Notes: generated from the sequence alone by a model not told the origin. Counted from the first letter of the stretch, positions 29,510 to 39,492 are shown. The stretch: 64,000 bases of DNA from Pelagibacteraceae bacterium AG-464-B04 (GCA_003209225.1 QCRZ01000003.1:1-64000); one strand, 5' to 3'. Made by a program: numbers and translations.

Positions 29510-30925
29510 ATGAACAGATCTACTTTTCTTTTCTTTAAAGGGTTAGGGTTATTATTTGCAATCTTGTGCGGTATAGGAACTGCTGTATTGGGTTATTTTG
29601 ATGCTGCCGATTGGATGAATATTGTTGCATACTCTATTGCAGTAACAGGATTAATATTATGGGGTTGGCATCATTTTTCTATTAGATGGATTCATGGTGA
29701 TTTAAAGGAAAATATACTTTCTCAATTTCCAAAAAAAGAACAAACTGAAGGAAAAAATTTACAAGAAGAAGAGCATGAAGAAAATTTCTTCTTTAAAACT
29801 ATTCGTGATCATAAATGGAAAACATTAGCTTTTATTTTGCTAATACTTATTTTTATTTTTGTTTCATTTATTGCTGAAGGCTTCTTTTCTGGTCGTACGT
29901 TAGTATCTTTTTTAATTTTCCTAGGATTTATTATATTAATGGGAGTTGTTGGTCGACACATCAAAGGCCAAAAAAGTGTGTTCATTGGTATTTGTGTCTT
30001 AATTGCACTATTTATATTAGGATCACTAACCATAGGCGGATTTCTCTCACTTCTTAACATGAAATCAATGTTAGTGTTCGCAGCATTTTTAGGCTTAGCT
30101 ACAGTGGGTCAAACATTCGTTGCATTATTGGGTGGCCTTGATTTATCAATTCCATTTTTAATAGGAGCATCCAATGTTGCTCTAATGTCTTTAATCTCGA
30201 AAGGTGTGCCTCCATGGTTAGCTTTGGTTGCTGTGTTAATATTAGGTCTAATAGTAGGATTAGTAAATGGCATCTTAAGCTTTAGACTACAAGGTCAGGC
30301 ATTAATACTAACTTTAGGTGTTGGTTTTTTCGTTAAGGGAGGTGTTCAAATCCTTGTGGCGATGGGTACTTTTTCTGCCGGTACAGTTTTTGGTGTTGTC
30401 CCAGATTGGATGAGAAATATTGCTTCTATGAATGGTGAAACTGTGGGACTGCCTATTCCTCCCATTATTTTAATTTGGATTGTCGCTTCAATAATTATAA
30501 TTGTTGCTCTTCGTTTAACTAAATGGGGAAGAAATCTTTATTCTCTTGGAGGAAGTCGTTTATCATCGGCAAGATTATCTATTTCCGAAAGAGGTTACTG
30601 GGTTGGAGCTTATGTAATTAGTGGTTTTTTTGCAGCTTTAACTGGTGCATTACTTTTAGGTTGGAGCGGAGGTGGTTTTATAGGAGTTGGTGATACTTAT
30701 TTATTTTTAACAATTGCTGCAGTTGTTGTTGGGGGTACTTCTTTATTAGGAGGTGTTGGTGGATACGGATTAAGTGTAATTGGAGTTTTAATTTTGCAAG
30801 TAATTACAACAGTACTAATTGGTTGGGGTTTAAAATGGGAAGCACAACAATTTATATTAGGTTTATTAATTATACCAATGGTAGCTCTATACGCTAGATC
30901 ACCACACATTAGATCACAAATTTAG
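29510..30925 (+). CDS. Ribose-type ABC transporter permease
   Basis: 471 aa; 'GGLDLSIPFLIGASNVALMSL', 'TIAAVVVGGTSLLGGVGGYGLSVIGVLIL'. Confidence 0.88.
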   Translation: MNRSTFLFFKGLGLLFAILCGIGTAVLGYFDAADWMNIVAYSIAVTGLILWGWHHFSIRWIHGDLKENILSQFPKKEQTEGKNLQEEEHEENFFFKTIRDHKWKTLAFILLILIFIFVSFIAEGFFSGRTLVSFLIFLGFIILMGVVGRHIKGQKSVFIGICVLIALFILGSLTIGGFLSLLNMKSMLVFAAFLGLATVGQTFVALLGGLDLSIPFLIGASNVALMSLISKGVPPWLALVAVLILGLIVGLVNGILSFRLQGQALILTLGVGFFVKGGVQILVAMGTFSAGTVFGVVPDWMRNIASMNGETVGLPIPPIILIWIVASIIIIVALRLTKWGRNLYSLGGSRLSSARLSISERGYWVGAYVISGFFAALTGALLLGWSGGGFIGVGDTYLFLTIAAVVVGGTSLLGGVGGYGLSVIGVLILQVITTVLIGWGLKWEAQQFILGLLIIPMVALYARSPHIRSQI

Positions 30926-31776
30926 TCGTAGTAAAACATAGGTGCTTTTTTCCAATCAAGCCAGGAAACTGGATCATGACCCCAAACAACTTTTGCATCA
31001 TGTTCTTTTGCAATCCTTCTTAATTTTTTAACTGAAGCCGCAGCGTCAGAAGAAGAAGACACAAGTCCCGGTAAACATTTGTCACACCAGTGATCACCCG
31101 TGTAGCAAGCGTCACCAGTAAATAACATATAACCAGTTTTTGGAAGCTTAACCATTACAGATTGATGCCCAGGAGTATGCCCTGGTGTAAATATTATTTT
31201 TATAACACCGTCTCCATACACATCATAAAAATCAGTTTTTCTGCCCTGTAGAAATTTCCAACGGATATTTGGTTTGTCAAAATCTGCTCTAATGTAAGCT
31301 GGCCCAGAAAACCAATCAGGGTTAAATGCATAATCATATTCTAATCTTTGTGTTATATGAGTAGCGTTTGGAAAATGACCTATAGCACCTGAATGATCTA
31401 GATGAAGATGAGTTTGTATCACATATCTGATATCACCTGGGTTTGTATTTACAGTTTTTACTTGATCTCTGCACCATTCTGATTTTTTCATCACTGGGTC
31501 ATAGGCTTCAACCACATCTCCCCAATGTTTATGTTTATCAATAGCAGTTTCTATAGGCATTCCCCCATCAATAATAACATCTCCTTCAGGATGTTTAATT
31601 AAAAACCACGGCACAGGTATTTCATAAGGTTCTTCACTATGATTCATTTTTATAAATTTTAATTTTGTTTTAATTGATCCTGTTTGAAACATATATAATC
31701 TAACTCCTAAATTAAATTTTTTAGTTGATTCAAAAATATCTTTGTTTTTTTCTTTCATAAATATTTTTCCTACCAA
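30922..31776 (-). CDS. Metallo-beta-lactamase fold lactonase, AttM/BlcC-like
   Basis: 284 aa; 'THLHLDHSGAIGHFPNATHITQRLEYDYAFNPDWFSGPAYIRADFDKP' and 'IIFTPGHTPGHQS' match the AttM/BlcC lactonase family as recalled. Confidence 0.85.
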   Translation of the reverse strand: MVGKIFMKEKNKDIFESTKKFNLGVRLYMFQTGSIKTKLKFIKMNHSEEPYEIPVPWFLIKHPEGDVIIDGGMPIETAIDKHKHWGDVVEAYDPVMKKSEWCRDQVKTVNTNPGDIRYVIQTHLHLDHSGAIGHFPNATHITQRLEYDYAFNPDWFSGPAYIRADFDKPNIRWKFLQGRKTDFYDVYGDGVIKIIFTPGHTPGHQSVMVKLPKTGYMLFTGDACYTGDHWCDKCLPGLVSSSSDAAASVKKLRRIAKEHDAKVVWGHDPVSWLDWKKAPMFYYD

Positions 31777-32939
31777 GCTGATTGATAAATATTAAGTGCG
31801 TCTGTTTCTGTTAATTCACGTGGATTATTAACTAATAACCTTGTCTGTTTCATTGCATCGCGGGCCATTTTTTCACATGCATTTTTTGGAATATTAACTT
31901 CTCTTAATCTCTGAGGCAGACCTAATCTCTTCGATAAATTTTCTATCTTATCAATAAACTCTGAACAAACTGCCTGTGTTCCTCTATTAATATCTAAATT
32001 AGGAAAAACATACGGTGCAAGTTCGGCATAATAATTTGCTGCTTTTACATCAATACTGTTGAACCTAAGCACATATGGCAAAACAAGAGAATTAGAAAGT
32101 CCGTGAGAAATATGAAAAGTTCCTCCTATTGGATATGCAAGAGCATGGACTGCTGCAACTGGAGAATTAGCAAAAGCTTTTCCTGCTAGCATAGCTCCAA
32201 TAAGCATGTTTCCTCTGGCTTCGATATTAGAACCTTGTAAAACAGCAGTTTCTATTGAACCTCCAAGTAATTTTAGCGCTTCTATGGCTAACATTTTTGA
32301 AATTGGATTGTTGTTTTTATTGGAAGACGCGTATCCTTCAATAGCATGAACCATTGCATCGATACCTGTTGATGCTGTAGTTACTGATGGAAGACCTAGT
32401 GTTAGATCAGGATCTAAAATTGCTAAATCTGGCAAAATTATTGAAGAAGATACTCCTTTTTTTTCTTCTTCTCCTACTGTAATAATTGCAACAGGGGTAA
32501 CCTCTGAACCAGTTCCCGCTGTTGTAGGAACTAAAACTAGTGGCAAACGTGGCCCTTTAGCATTTTCCACTCCCCAAGCTGTATCTAAATCTTCGTTAGA
32601 ACCCAATATTAAGGACACAAGTTTAGCAACATCCATGGATGATCCTCCACCAAATCCAACAACACCCGATGCATTAAATTTCTTTCCAATTTTTATTGCT
32701 GATAAAAGAGTCTTTAGAGATGGGTCTGCTTCAACTTCATCAAATATTTCAACAGAACCATTTTTTTTAAGCTCTTCTATTGTGGGTGTTGTTAATTCTA
32801 AAGACATCAAATCTTTATCTGTTATAAAAAGTATTCGAGGACCCAGCTTTTTAGAAATTTCTTTACAGGAATTTTTTGCTTGACCGCTACCAAATCGAAG
32901 ACCAGGTGTTGTGTTAAAATTAAAAGAATTTAAAGTCAT
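31770..32939 (-). CDS. Iron-containing (type III) alcohol dehydrogenase, possible BlcB-like hydroxyacid dehydrogenase
   Basis: 389 aa; 'GFGGGSSMDVAKLVSLI', 'TTAGTGSEVTPVAII', 'HALAYPIGGTFHISHGLSNSLVLP'. Confidence 0.9.
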   Translation of the reverse strand: MTLNSFNFNTTPGLRFGSGQAKNSCKEISKKLGPRILFITDKDLMSLELTTPTIEELKKNGSVEIFDEVEADPSLKTLLSAIKIGKKFNASGVVGFGGGSSMDVAKLVSLILGSNEDLDTAWGVENAKGPRLPLVLVPTTAGTGSEVTPVAIITVGEEEKKGVSSSIILPDLAILDPDLTLGLPSVTTASTGIDAMVHAIEGYASSNKNNNPISKMLAIEALKLLGGSIETAVLQGSNIEARGNMLIGAMLAGKAFANSPVAAVHALAYPIGGTFHISHGLSNSLVLPYVLRFNSIDVKAANYYAELAPYVFPNLDINRGTQAVCSEFIDKIENLSKRLGLPQRLREVNIPKNACEKMARDAMKQTRLLVNNPRELTETDALNIYQSAW

Positions 32940-32945
32940 AATTTT

Positions 32946-35012
32946 TTATACAAAATAAATATAAAATACTATTGAAAATATTGCCATTCCTGTAAGTATT
33001 AATATCCAGCCATAGCCTGTTCCAACTTTGTCGATATAATTAACTTCCCCTTGAATTTCATCTGGCTGTTTATAAAGATCATTTGGTTGAATTGGTTTGT
33101 TGGGCAAAGTTGATAAATCCATCTTGCTAGCAAGAAACCAGATTAAGCCTATGCCAATAAACCACCAAATAAGTTGATATCCCCAAATAGAAGGTATTTT
33201 AAGAATCCAATATTCATAACCTGCGCCAGGGTTACCAAAAAAATCATTACCAACTATTTGCCCTGGTCCAACTCCAAAAAAAAGCCAAATCATAGCAATT
33301 ACATAAGCAAAAGATCTTAATTTTGTCCTGCTTGGATGGAGGCCCATATGATCATTTAAAAAATCATGAAACTTTTCTCTGTGTGACCTATTAGCATCAA
33401 TTTTTGTGATACTGGAAAAAGCAGAAATAGAAAAACAAATAAATACATTAAATAATAATCCCCATACACCTGAATATATTGTTAGCGGCCATCTTCCCCA
33501 AGGTAGCCTATTACCAGTAATTTGTTGTCCTATAGTTTCTGTTAAAATAACTATAATAATTCCAATAATTAATCCAAAAGTTGCTGCACCTTTTGTTATC
33601 CAAGGTAACCAGATCAAACCTAATAAGACAATTATAAACTGAAATGCTATAGGAATTGCTATTCCACTAAAGATAACCATTGCAGGTTTAGCAAAAGTTG
33701 CTACATAAAGTGAAGCTAAAAATATTACCATCATTATTATACGGGCAGTTGCAAGTTCTTTTTCCCAACTGATGTTTTGATTAACATAGGCTTTATATAA
33801 ATCTCTTGTGACAATACTCCCAGACGTCATTAGAAGTGCTGCTGAAGTTGATTGGAGGGCTGCAATTAATCCTACCGCCAACAAACCAGTTAACCAAAGA
33901 GCGTGTTTATCCATTAAACTTATTATGTGATAAATTAATAACGAATGATCTTTATTAGAAACTTCTGGTAATAAAGTATTTATTGAAAGACCACTATTAT
34001 TGATTTCTGCATTAGCTCCCAATAAACTTGCTCCAATTCCTTGATAGGTTGTAAATACAAATAATAATAATCCTACAATAACGGCGGATCCCCAAATCTG
34101 ATAGTAAGAAAAAGCTTTTGGATGTTTTACAGAATAACTCCACATAGAAAAGGAAGGTGAAAGAACTATTCCCATAAAAGAAATCGTAAAAGTAAAAATC
34201 ATCATTGCTGTCCAAGGACCACCTACTGCTTCATTTTTTCCTAGTCCCGCTACCCATTGAATAACACCTGGTAATGCAAAATAACTATTGTAATCACCAC
34301 CTCCATAACCATTGGTGTTTCCCCAGTTGTTTACGGATGTACTAGCTATTTTTGCTAATGATTTACCAAAAGATTCAATATCACCTACGAAAAAATAAAC
34401 AATAATTCCTAAAAGAATTATAGTTAAAAAGTAAAGCCAGGATTGAACCACTCCTATACTAACAATAGATTTAAACCCTCCTCGTGTTACATAAAATAAA
34501 ACAATTATGGAAATTACCCACATACCAAGTTCTCTAGAAACATATCCTGAAGTTAACGTATTTATTAAATATCCTGTAGCACCAAAAAAAACTGCCAGTA
34601 GAGGTATTGCTATAAATAAAGTTACTAAAACTGAAATAACACGAATTGTATCACTTTTGTAATAATCGTAATACATTTCGCCTGGTGTAATGTATCCAAA
34701 CTTTCTACTTAACATCCATTGTCTTTTAAAAAAAAATATACTTCCAAGAGGAACGGTTATTGCAATGAATGCTGTGCCTACATATTGAAAACCATCATGA
34801 AAAACAAGACTAGTATGAGATACTACTGTTAGTCCAGCAAAAGTAGCTGTGGTAGCTGCGAAAAAAAAAACCCATGAAGAAACATTTTTGTTAGCTAAAT
34901 AATATCTTTCTGGATTATCTGAATTATATTTTGATCCTCGTTCACCCCAAAAAAAACAATAAGCGGCATACAATAATATAAAAATAAATAACCAAAGAGA
35001 TTTTTCGGACAT
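32946..35012 (-). CDS. Sodium:solute symporter (SSS) family transporter
   Basis: 688 aa; many TMs; SSS-like 'RYYLANKNVSSWVFFFAATTATFAGLTVVSHTSLVFHDGFQYV', 'ALQSTSAALLMTSGSIVTRDLYK'. Confidence 0.85.
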   Translation of the reverse strand: MSEKSLWLFIFILLYAAYCFFWGERGSKYNSDNPERYYLANKNVSSWVFFFAATTATFAGLTVVSHTSLVFHDGFQYVGTAFIAITVPLGSIFFFKRQWMLSRKFGYITPGEMYYDYYKSDTIRVISVLVTLFIAIPLLAVFFGATGYLINTLTSGYVSRELGMWVISIIVLFYVTRGGFKSIVSIGVVQSWLYFLTIILLGIIVYFFVGDIESFGKSLAKIASTSVNNWGNTNGYGGGDYNSYFALPGVIQWVAGLGKNEAVGGPWTAMMIFTFTISFMGIVLSPSFSMWSYSVKHPKAFSYYQIWGSAVIVGLLLFVFTTYQGIGASLLGANAEINNSGLSINTLLPEVSNKDHSLLIYHIISLMDKHALWLTGLLAVGLIAALQSTSAALLMTSGSIVTRDLYKAYVNQNISWEKELATARIIMMVIFLASLYVATFAKPAMVIFSGIAIPIAFQFIIVLLGLIWLPWITKGAATFGLIIGIIIVILTETIGQQITGNRLPWGRWPLTIYSGVWGLLFNVFICFSISAFSSITKIDANRSHREKFHDFLNDHMGLHPSRTKLRSFAYVIAMIWLFFGVGPGQIVGNDFFGNPGAGYEYWILKIPSIWGYQLIWWFIGIGLIWFLASKMDLSTLPNKPIQPNDLYKQPDEIQGEVNYIDKVGTGYGWILILTGMAIFSIVFYIYFV

Positions 35013-35028
35013 TAAATCCTTTTAAAAT

Positions 35029-35397
35029 TTAGGTACAACGCCTTGGCGCTGATTCACCTCGCTCTTTTTTAATTCTTTCAGCTTCTTTTTGAGCTTCTCC
35101 AATTGAAAGGAAAACTTTATCTTCAAATATAACAAATGGTTTTGCTCTATCAGCATTGAGCTGAGCTACACACCATTCTTTGCCGGGCTTAGTACACATA
35201 ACCATATAGGCTCCTGGTATAGGTCCATATTTTCTATTATTTAAAGTAAAAAGACTCTTAGCCAGTTCATTTAGTTTATCTTCGTCTAAATTTCCTAAAG
35301 CATTTTTTTCTAATTCATTCAAAGGAGTGACATTATCAGATCCTAGTACGCTTTTACCGCCTGTTCCTTCTGGTCTTGTAAATTGTGGTTTGTTCAT
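35029..35397 (-). CDS. Hypothetical protein in DMFase-like operon
   Basis: 122 aa; nearly abutting neighbours, same strand. Confidence 0.6.
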   Translation of the reverse strand: MNKPQFTRPEGTGGKSVLGSDNVTPLNELEKNALGNLDEDKLNELAKSLFTLNNRKYGPIPGAYMVMCTKPGKEWCVAQLNADRAKPFVIFEDKVFLSIGEAQKEAERIKKERGESAPRRCT

Positions 35398-37754
35398 TAA
35401 GGTAAAGGGCCTTCCTTTAAAAATCCTCTTATTGCATTCTCAAGAATTTTAGAAACATTGTTATTGTAATTATTGTAAGACAAGCTTCCACACCATGAAA
35501 GAGATCCAGGTGCAAACAATGCACCATTATTTGGAGTTTTGTAGTAAATCATATCTGCCCTAACCATTGGATTTTCAGTGCCTCCACCGTAATAACCTCT
35601 TACAGTAAAATGGATTTCTTCGTTAACTTGCATCATTAAGTTTGTATGATTTTCTGATCTTGCTAATAAATAGGCGTTATGCGGCGTTCCAAACTCTAGA
35701 TCATACCTATCAAGTTCAAGTCCAGCTGCACCACCTCCTACTAAACCAAAATCTCCGATTACTTCATCATCTCCTACACCTTCAAAAATCCATGAACATT
35801 CTGGTCTCTTGCTATCAGGTTCTCTTTTATAATAAGAAGAAACATCAAATCCATATGCTGTAAAAGTTAGACCACACACTTTGGATGGTATTCTTCCACG
35901 AGCCCTCCACATTCCACCATATTTTCCATCAAAAGCGTTATTGTATTCTCCTGGATTTGCTGTCCAAGCTCTGGTTCCAGCTTCACCTTTTCTAACTTCT
36001 ATAATATTTGGATTATCTGGATGATATTCGCTAATCCAATAAAAACCATCTGAACCTAAATATATCCATCTCCCACCATTTAATTGATAAGATTCATATG
36101 CTGCAAGCATTTTTTCTGAACTATATTCTGGATGTGAACCAGTTAAGACACATTTATAACGATTTAACATATCAACGCCTTCGATGTGTAAATCTTCGTC
36201 AGTTACGACATCAAATTCTAAATTTTTTTCTTCTAACCAATCTGTCAAATGAAGATCTGCGTTTAGTTGCCATAACGAAGGTGACAACCAATGCCTATAT
36301 TTTGGTCTCATATTAAGTATTGGTCTTAATCTTGATGAAATAGCTACTCCACTTCCATCAGAGTGTAGAGAATATGTTGATAATCCATATTCTCTGTGTT
36401 CATTTAAATATAAATCTGCCGCAGACATTACTGGCACCTTGCCAGCTAATAATTGTGCCACTACTGAGTTTGTTCCTAAATTATCATTTGAATAAGCCAT
36501 ATAACTATTAGAAGGAAGAACAAATAAAAGTTTTGAAGTTGTTTTACCTTTTGGAGGCTTTATTACAAAAGGGATAAAGTCTTCTGTTTCTGAAGAATCT
36601 TCGCCATTAATTCTTAATCTAGCGGCATATACACCGCTCTTAATTAAATCTGGCACCTCGTAAGTAAAATCAACTTCCCATCTAGCATCATCAATATCGT
36701 CATCATGAAAGTGAATAGCTCCATACTCTTCTGGTTTGTGATGAAAAACCATTTCATCTGCTGTCCAATTGTAGCCTGTCATTCCCCTACATGGTAAATT
36801 GATTATAAAACCATTTAAATGATTTGAAGTAGTATCAACTATATAAGTTGATGCAATATTTGTGGTTATATTTGCATGAAAATCCCAAGCTCCAATTACC
36901 TCTGATCTTAAGTCTGATGGACATCCACTATAGCCTCTTGCCAAAGACTCAATTTCTGCTTTTGATAATGCTTTTTTACTTAATCTTGGTCTATCGATCT
37001 TTCCATTATAAGTTAAAGTTTGTTCTGGCAATTCTACAGGATCGATTGCTTCTTTGTAATGCGCTCCTTGAATATGTCTCCCAGAACGATCATTTAAACT
37101 ACAAGCTGCCATTAAAAATGGCGCATCATTTGCTCTTGGTTTTAAATTATTAGTTGTTTCAACAAAAGATGTTGTTTCATCTGCGGGATAAAGTAATGAC
37201 ATACCCAATCCCCCATTAGTTGGAGTAACACAAGGCTCTTGGTAAAGTTTAACTTTTCCAGTTTCAGCGTCATAGCTAACTGCCACAAGGTACCAAACTT
37301 TTCTCATTAATTTTTTTTCACTAGAAAGATTCATGACTTGACCAGCACCATCTCCTATCATCGCTGAAAGGCATGCATTTTCATCTATGAAAAGTCCGTA
37401 TCCACTTTTAGCTTTATCATTCCATTTTGTTAAAACACCTTGTCTTCCTTTGTCTGGGGTTGTAGGAAATATATATGCTTGCAAAGTAAAGCTAGATGTA
37501 TTTAATCTTTGATCCTGCGGAATAACAATATAAGATCCACCATGAATTCTTTGGTTTCTTCCTTGATACGTTTTATTGCATTGTGCTCCGATTTCTTCTT
37601 CTTTATATCCAGGACCTTCTGGATTTGTATCTCCATGAATTAATCTAACAATTTGAACATCATAATTTTCTTTTTTTTCTGCATTTACATAAAACTTAAC
37701 TTTTTCTCCAGGAAAAGCTGAGTATTTGTCACTATAGCCAGTAATTCTTAACAT
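35397..37754 (-). CDS. N,N-dimethylformamidase large (beta) subunit-like amidohydrolase with N-terminal LamG/ConA-like domain
   Basis: 785 aa; 'FVLPSNSYMAYSND', 'STYSLHSDGSGVAISSRLRPILNMRPKYRHW', 'VLTGSHPEYSSEKMLAAYESYQLNGGRWIYLGSDGFYW' characteristic of DmfA2; ConA-like segment in N-terminal third. Confidence 0.88.
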   Translation of the reverse strand: MLRITGYSDKYSAFPGEKVKFYVNAEKKENYDVQIVRLIHGDTNPEGPGYKEEEIGAQCNKTYQGRNQRIHGGSYIVIPQDQRLNTSSFTLQAYIFPTTPDKGRQGVLTKWNDKAKSGYGLFIDENACLSAMIGDGAGQVMNLSSEKKLMRKVWYLVAVSYDAETGKVKLYQEPCVTPTNGGLGMSLLYPADETTSFVETTNNLKPRANDAPFLMAACSLNDRSGRHIQGAHYKEAIDPVELPEQTLTYNGKIDRPRLSKKALSKAEIESLARGYSGCPSDLRSEVIGAWDFHANITTNIASTYIVDTTSNHLNGFIINLPCRGMTGYNWTADEMVFHHKPEEYGAIHFHDDDIDDARWEVDFTYEVPDLIKSGVYAARLRINGEDSSETEDFIPFVIKPPKGKTTSKLLFVLPSNSYMAYSNDNLGTNSVVAQLLAGKVPVMSAADLYLNEHREYGLSTYSLHSDGSGVAISSRLRPILNMRPKYRHWLSPSLWQLNADLHLTDWLEEKNLEFDVVTDEDLHIEGVDMLNRYKCVLTGSHPEYSSEKMLAAYESYQLNGGRWIYLGSDGFYWISEYHPDNPNIIEVRKGEAGTRAWTANPGEYNNAFDGKYGGMWRARGRIPSKVCGLTFTAYGFDVSSYYKREPDSKRPECSWIFEGVGDDEVIGDFGLVGGGAAGLELDRYDLEFGTPHNAYLLARSENHTNLMMQVNEEIHFTVRGYYGGGTENPMVRADMIYYKTPNNGALFAPGSLSWCGSLSYNNYNNNVSKILENAIRGFLKEGPLP

Positions 37755-37776
37755 TTTAAACTTTCAAAAATATTAA

Positions 37777-38196
37777 TCATTCTGCATACCTTTCTAATAA
37801 ATCCACAATTCTTTTTAAAAAAATAGCATGCTCACAGGCCTCTTCAGATGAGAAGGACTCTTCTAAAATTTTAACTGGCTGACCTCTTACTCCACTGACA
37901 ATACCTATTCTATAATCTTCAAAATCTTTTTTACATACTGTTACATATTTTTTTACCGCCATTGGTTGTCGTCTAAGTTTATCTAAAACAATTTGAAGCT
38001 CCTTGCTATGCTCAACCATTGGTTGGCCTTTGTGTGGTTGAGCAGCTTTACCAACAGGACAGGCTCTATGCTCTTCTATTAATTTATTTCTCATTTTTTC
38101 ATCTTTTAATAAAGGTAGAACATATTTTCTAGTTATAAAGTCATCAGTGCTTGTATGACCTTGATTTAGTTGTACTCCAGTTTTATCTTTGGTCAT
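37777..38196 (-). CDS. N,N-dimethylformamidase small (alpha) subunit-like protein
   Basis: 139 aa; 'RRQPMAVKKYVTVCKKDFEDYRIGIVSG...FSSEEACEHAIFLKRIVDL' parallels the DmfA1 C-terminal region; upstream of large subunit. Confidence 0.75.
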   Translation of the reverse strand: MTKDKTGVQLNQGHTSTDDFITRKYVLPLLKDEKMRNKLIEEHRACPVGKAAQPHKGQPMVEHSKELQIVLDKLRRQPMAVKKYVTVCKKDFEDYRIGIVSGVRGQPVKILEESFSSEEACEHAIFLKRIVDLLERYAE

Positions 38197-38199
38197 AAA

Positions 38200-39054
38200 T
38201 TATTTATTTGTCCTTTCATTAATAATTTTTAGTGCTTCTATTAAATAAACTCTAAAGACTTCATGATTTTCACTCATTGGAAAATGGCCAATATCTGGCA
38301 TTTCAATATAAACTCCACCTTTTATTTGTCTTGCAGTATTCTCTGTGGCTTCAGGTGGTGTTAAATAGTCATAAGTTCCTGTCATCATAATAACTGGGCA
38401 CTTATGTCCATCAATGTTTTTTAGTTCTTTTCTTAAATCGTGATCAACAGAATAAAAGTATAAATCTCCCTTAAAGGCTTCGGAACCTTGTGTGTAATAA
38501 TGCCAAGTTAACCATCTATCTTTTTCAGGTGATTGAGGCGCCATAAGATCCCATGTTCCACTACCACATACTTGAGCCGCATTAGCATGAGGATGTCTCC
38601 ACCAGTCTAAATAAAATCCAGGAGCGTGGTCCGCAGCTTCTACAGGAATCACTGCTCTAAATTTATTTGGGTAACGTAATGCAAGTTGCAACGCAACGTT
38701 CCCTCCAAAAGAAGATCCCATAAATATTGGGTTTTTTAAATCAAGAGCATCACATAGCTTAATTATAAAATTACAATAATGTTCAGCAGTTAATTTGTAT
38801 TCTTCTTTCCAAAATTCTTTATTATGAGGAGGGTCTGATTTACCGTGCCTTGGAAGATCATAAGCTATTACATTATAATTTTTTATTATTTCTTCGTCTT
38901 CAAGTAGTCCTCTCCATTGATGATTATGACAACCTGCTGTATGTTGGCAAATTAATGGTATTCCTTTTCCATTTTGAAGATAAAAAACTTTATATTCACA
39001 ATCATCTACTTCAATCGTAACATAACGACCTACTACACTATGATGTTTTACCAT
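38200..39054 (-). CDS. Alpha/beta hydrolase
   Basis: 284 aa; nucleophile elbow 'FMGSSFGGN', 'GTYDYLTPPE', 'IGHFPMSEN'. Confidence 0.9.
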   Translation of the reverse strand: MVKHHSVVGRYVTIEVDDCEYKVFYLQNGKGIPLICQHTAGCHNHQWRGLLEDEEIIKNYNVIAYDLPRHGKSDPPHNKEFWKEEYKLTAEHYCNFIIKLCDALDLKNPIFMGSSFGGNVALQLALRYPNKFRAVIPVEAADHAPGFYLDWWRHPHANAAQVCGSGTWDLMAPQSPEKDRWLTWHYYTQGSEAFKGDLYFYSVDHDLRKELKNIDGHKCPVIMMTGTYDYLTPPEATENTARQIKGGVYIEMPDIGHFPMSENHEVFRVYLIEALKIINERTNK

Positions 39055-39087
39055 TTTTTTTCTCCCCCTAATTCAAAAAACTTCATC

Positions 39088-39477
39088 TTAGACAGGTACT
39101 CCCGATTTTCTTAATAGTTCAAATTGAACTGTAAAATTTCTTAAGTTTTTCATTAACACTAGGTGATTACCTTCAATTTTTAAATCTTTTCTAAAACTTG
39201 CTGACCATATTCCATGATACATAGGCTTTGGCATTGGTTGACTAAATTCTTTCCAGGTATTTGCTGAAGCTCGAAGAGCAAAATCATATGGATCTAAAGG
39301 CCCTGGATTGGTATTAATATTTTTAACCTTTCCATCATGCATTTCAATAATGACCTTTGCTTTTTCCATATCAAACATAAAAGAGCATGAGTAATATTTT
39401 GCCATTGCTCCAATAGTTTCATTACTATTTGTAAGATCTTCAAATTTTTTTGCCCAATTATCTAGTTCACTACTCAT
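39088..39477 (-). CDS. SCP2-like (sterol carrier/lipid-binding) small protein
   Basis: 129 aa; overall pattern 'YSCSFMFDMEKAKVIIEMHDGKVKNIN...FALRASANTWKEF...GNHLVLMKNLRNF' similar to SCP2. Confidence 0.5.
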   Translation of the reverse strand: MSSELDNWAKKFEDLTNSNETIGAMAKYYSCSFMFDMEKAKVIIEMHDGKVKNINTNPGPLDPYDFALRASANTWKEFSQPMPKPMYHGIWSASFRKDLKIEGNHLVLMKNLRNFTVQFELLRKSGVPV

Positions 39478-39492
39478 AATTTTTTACTTTCG

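Noticed and set aside
35642-37153. Several plus-strand ORFs (73, 72, 101 aa) inside the DMFase large subunit gene
   Set aside because: Antisense to a confidently identified long CDS; low-complexity Leu-rich translations.
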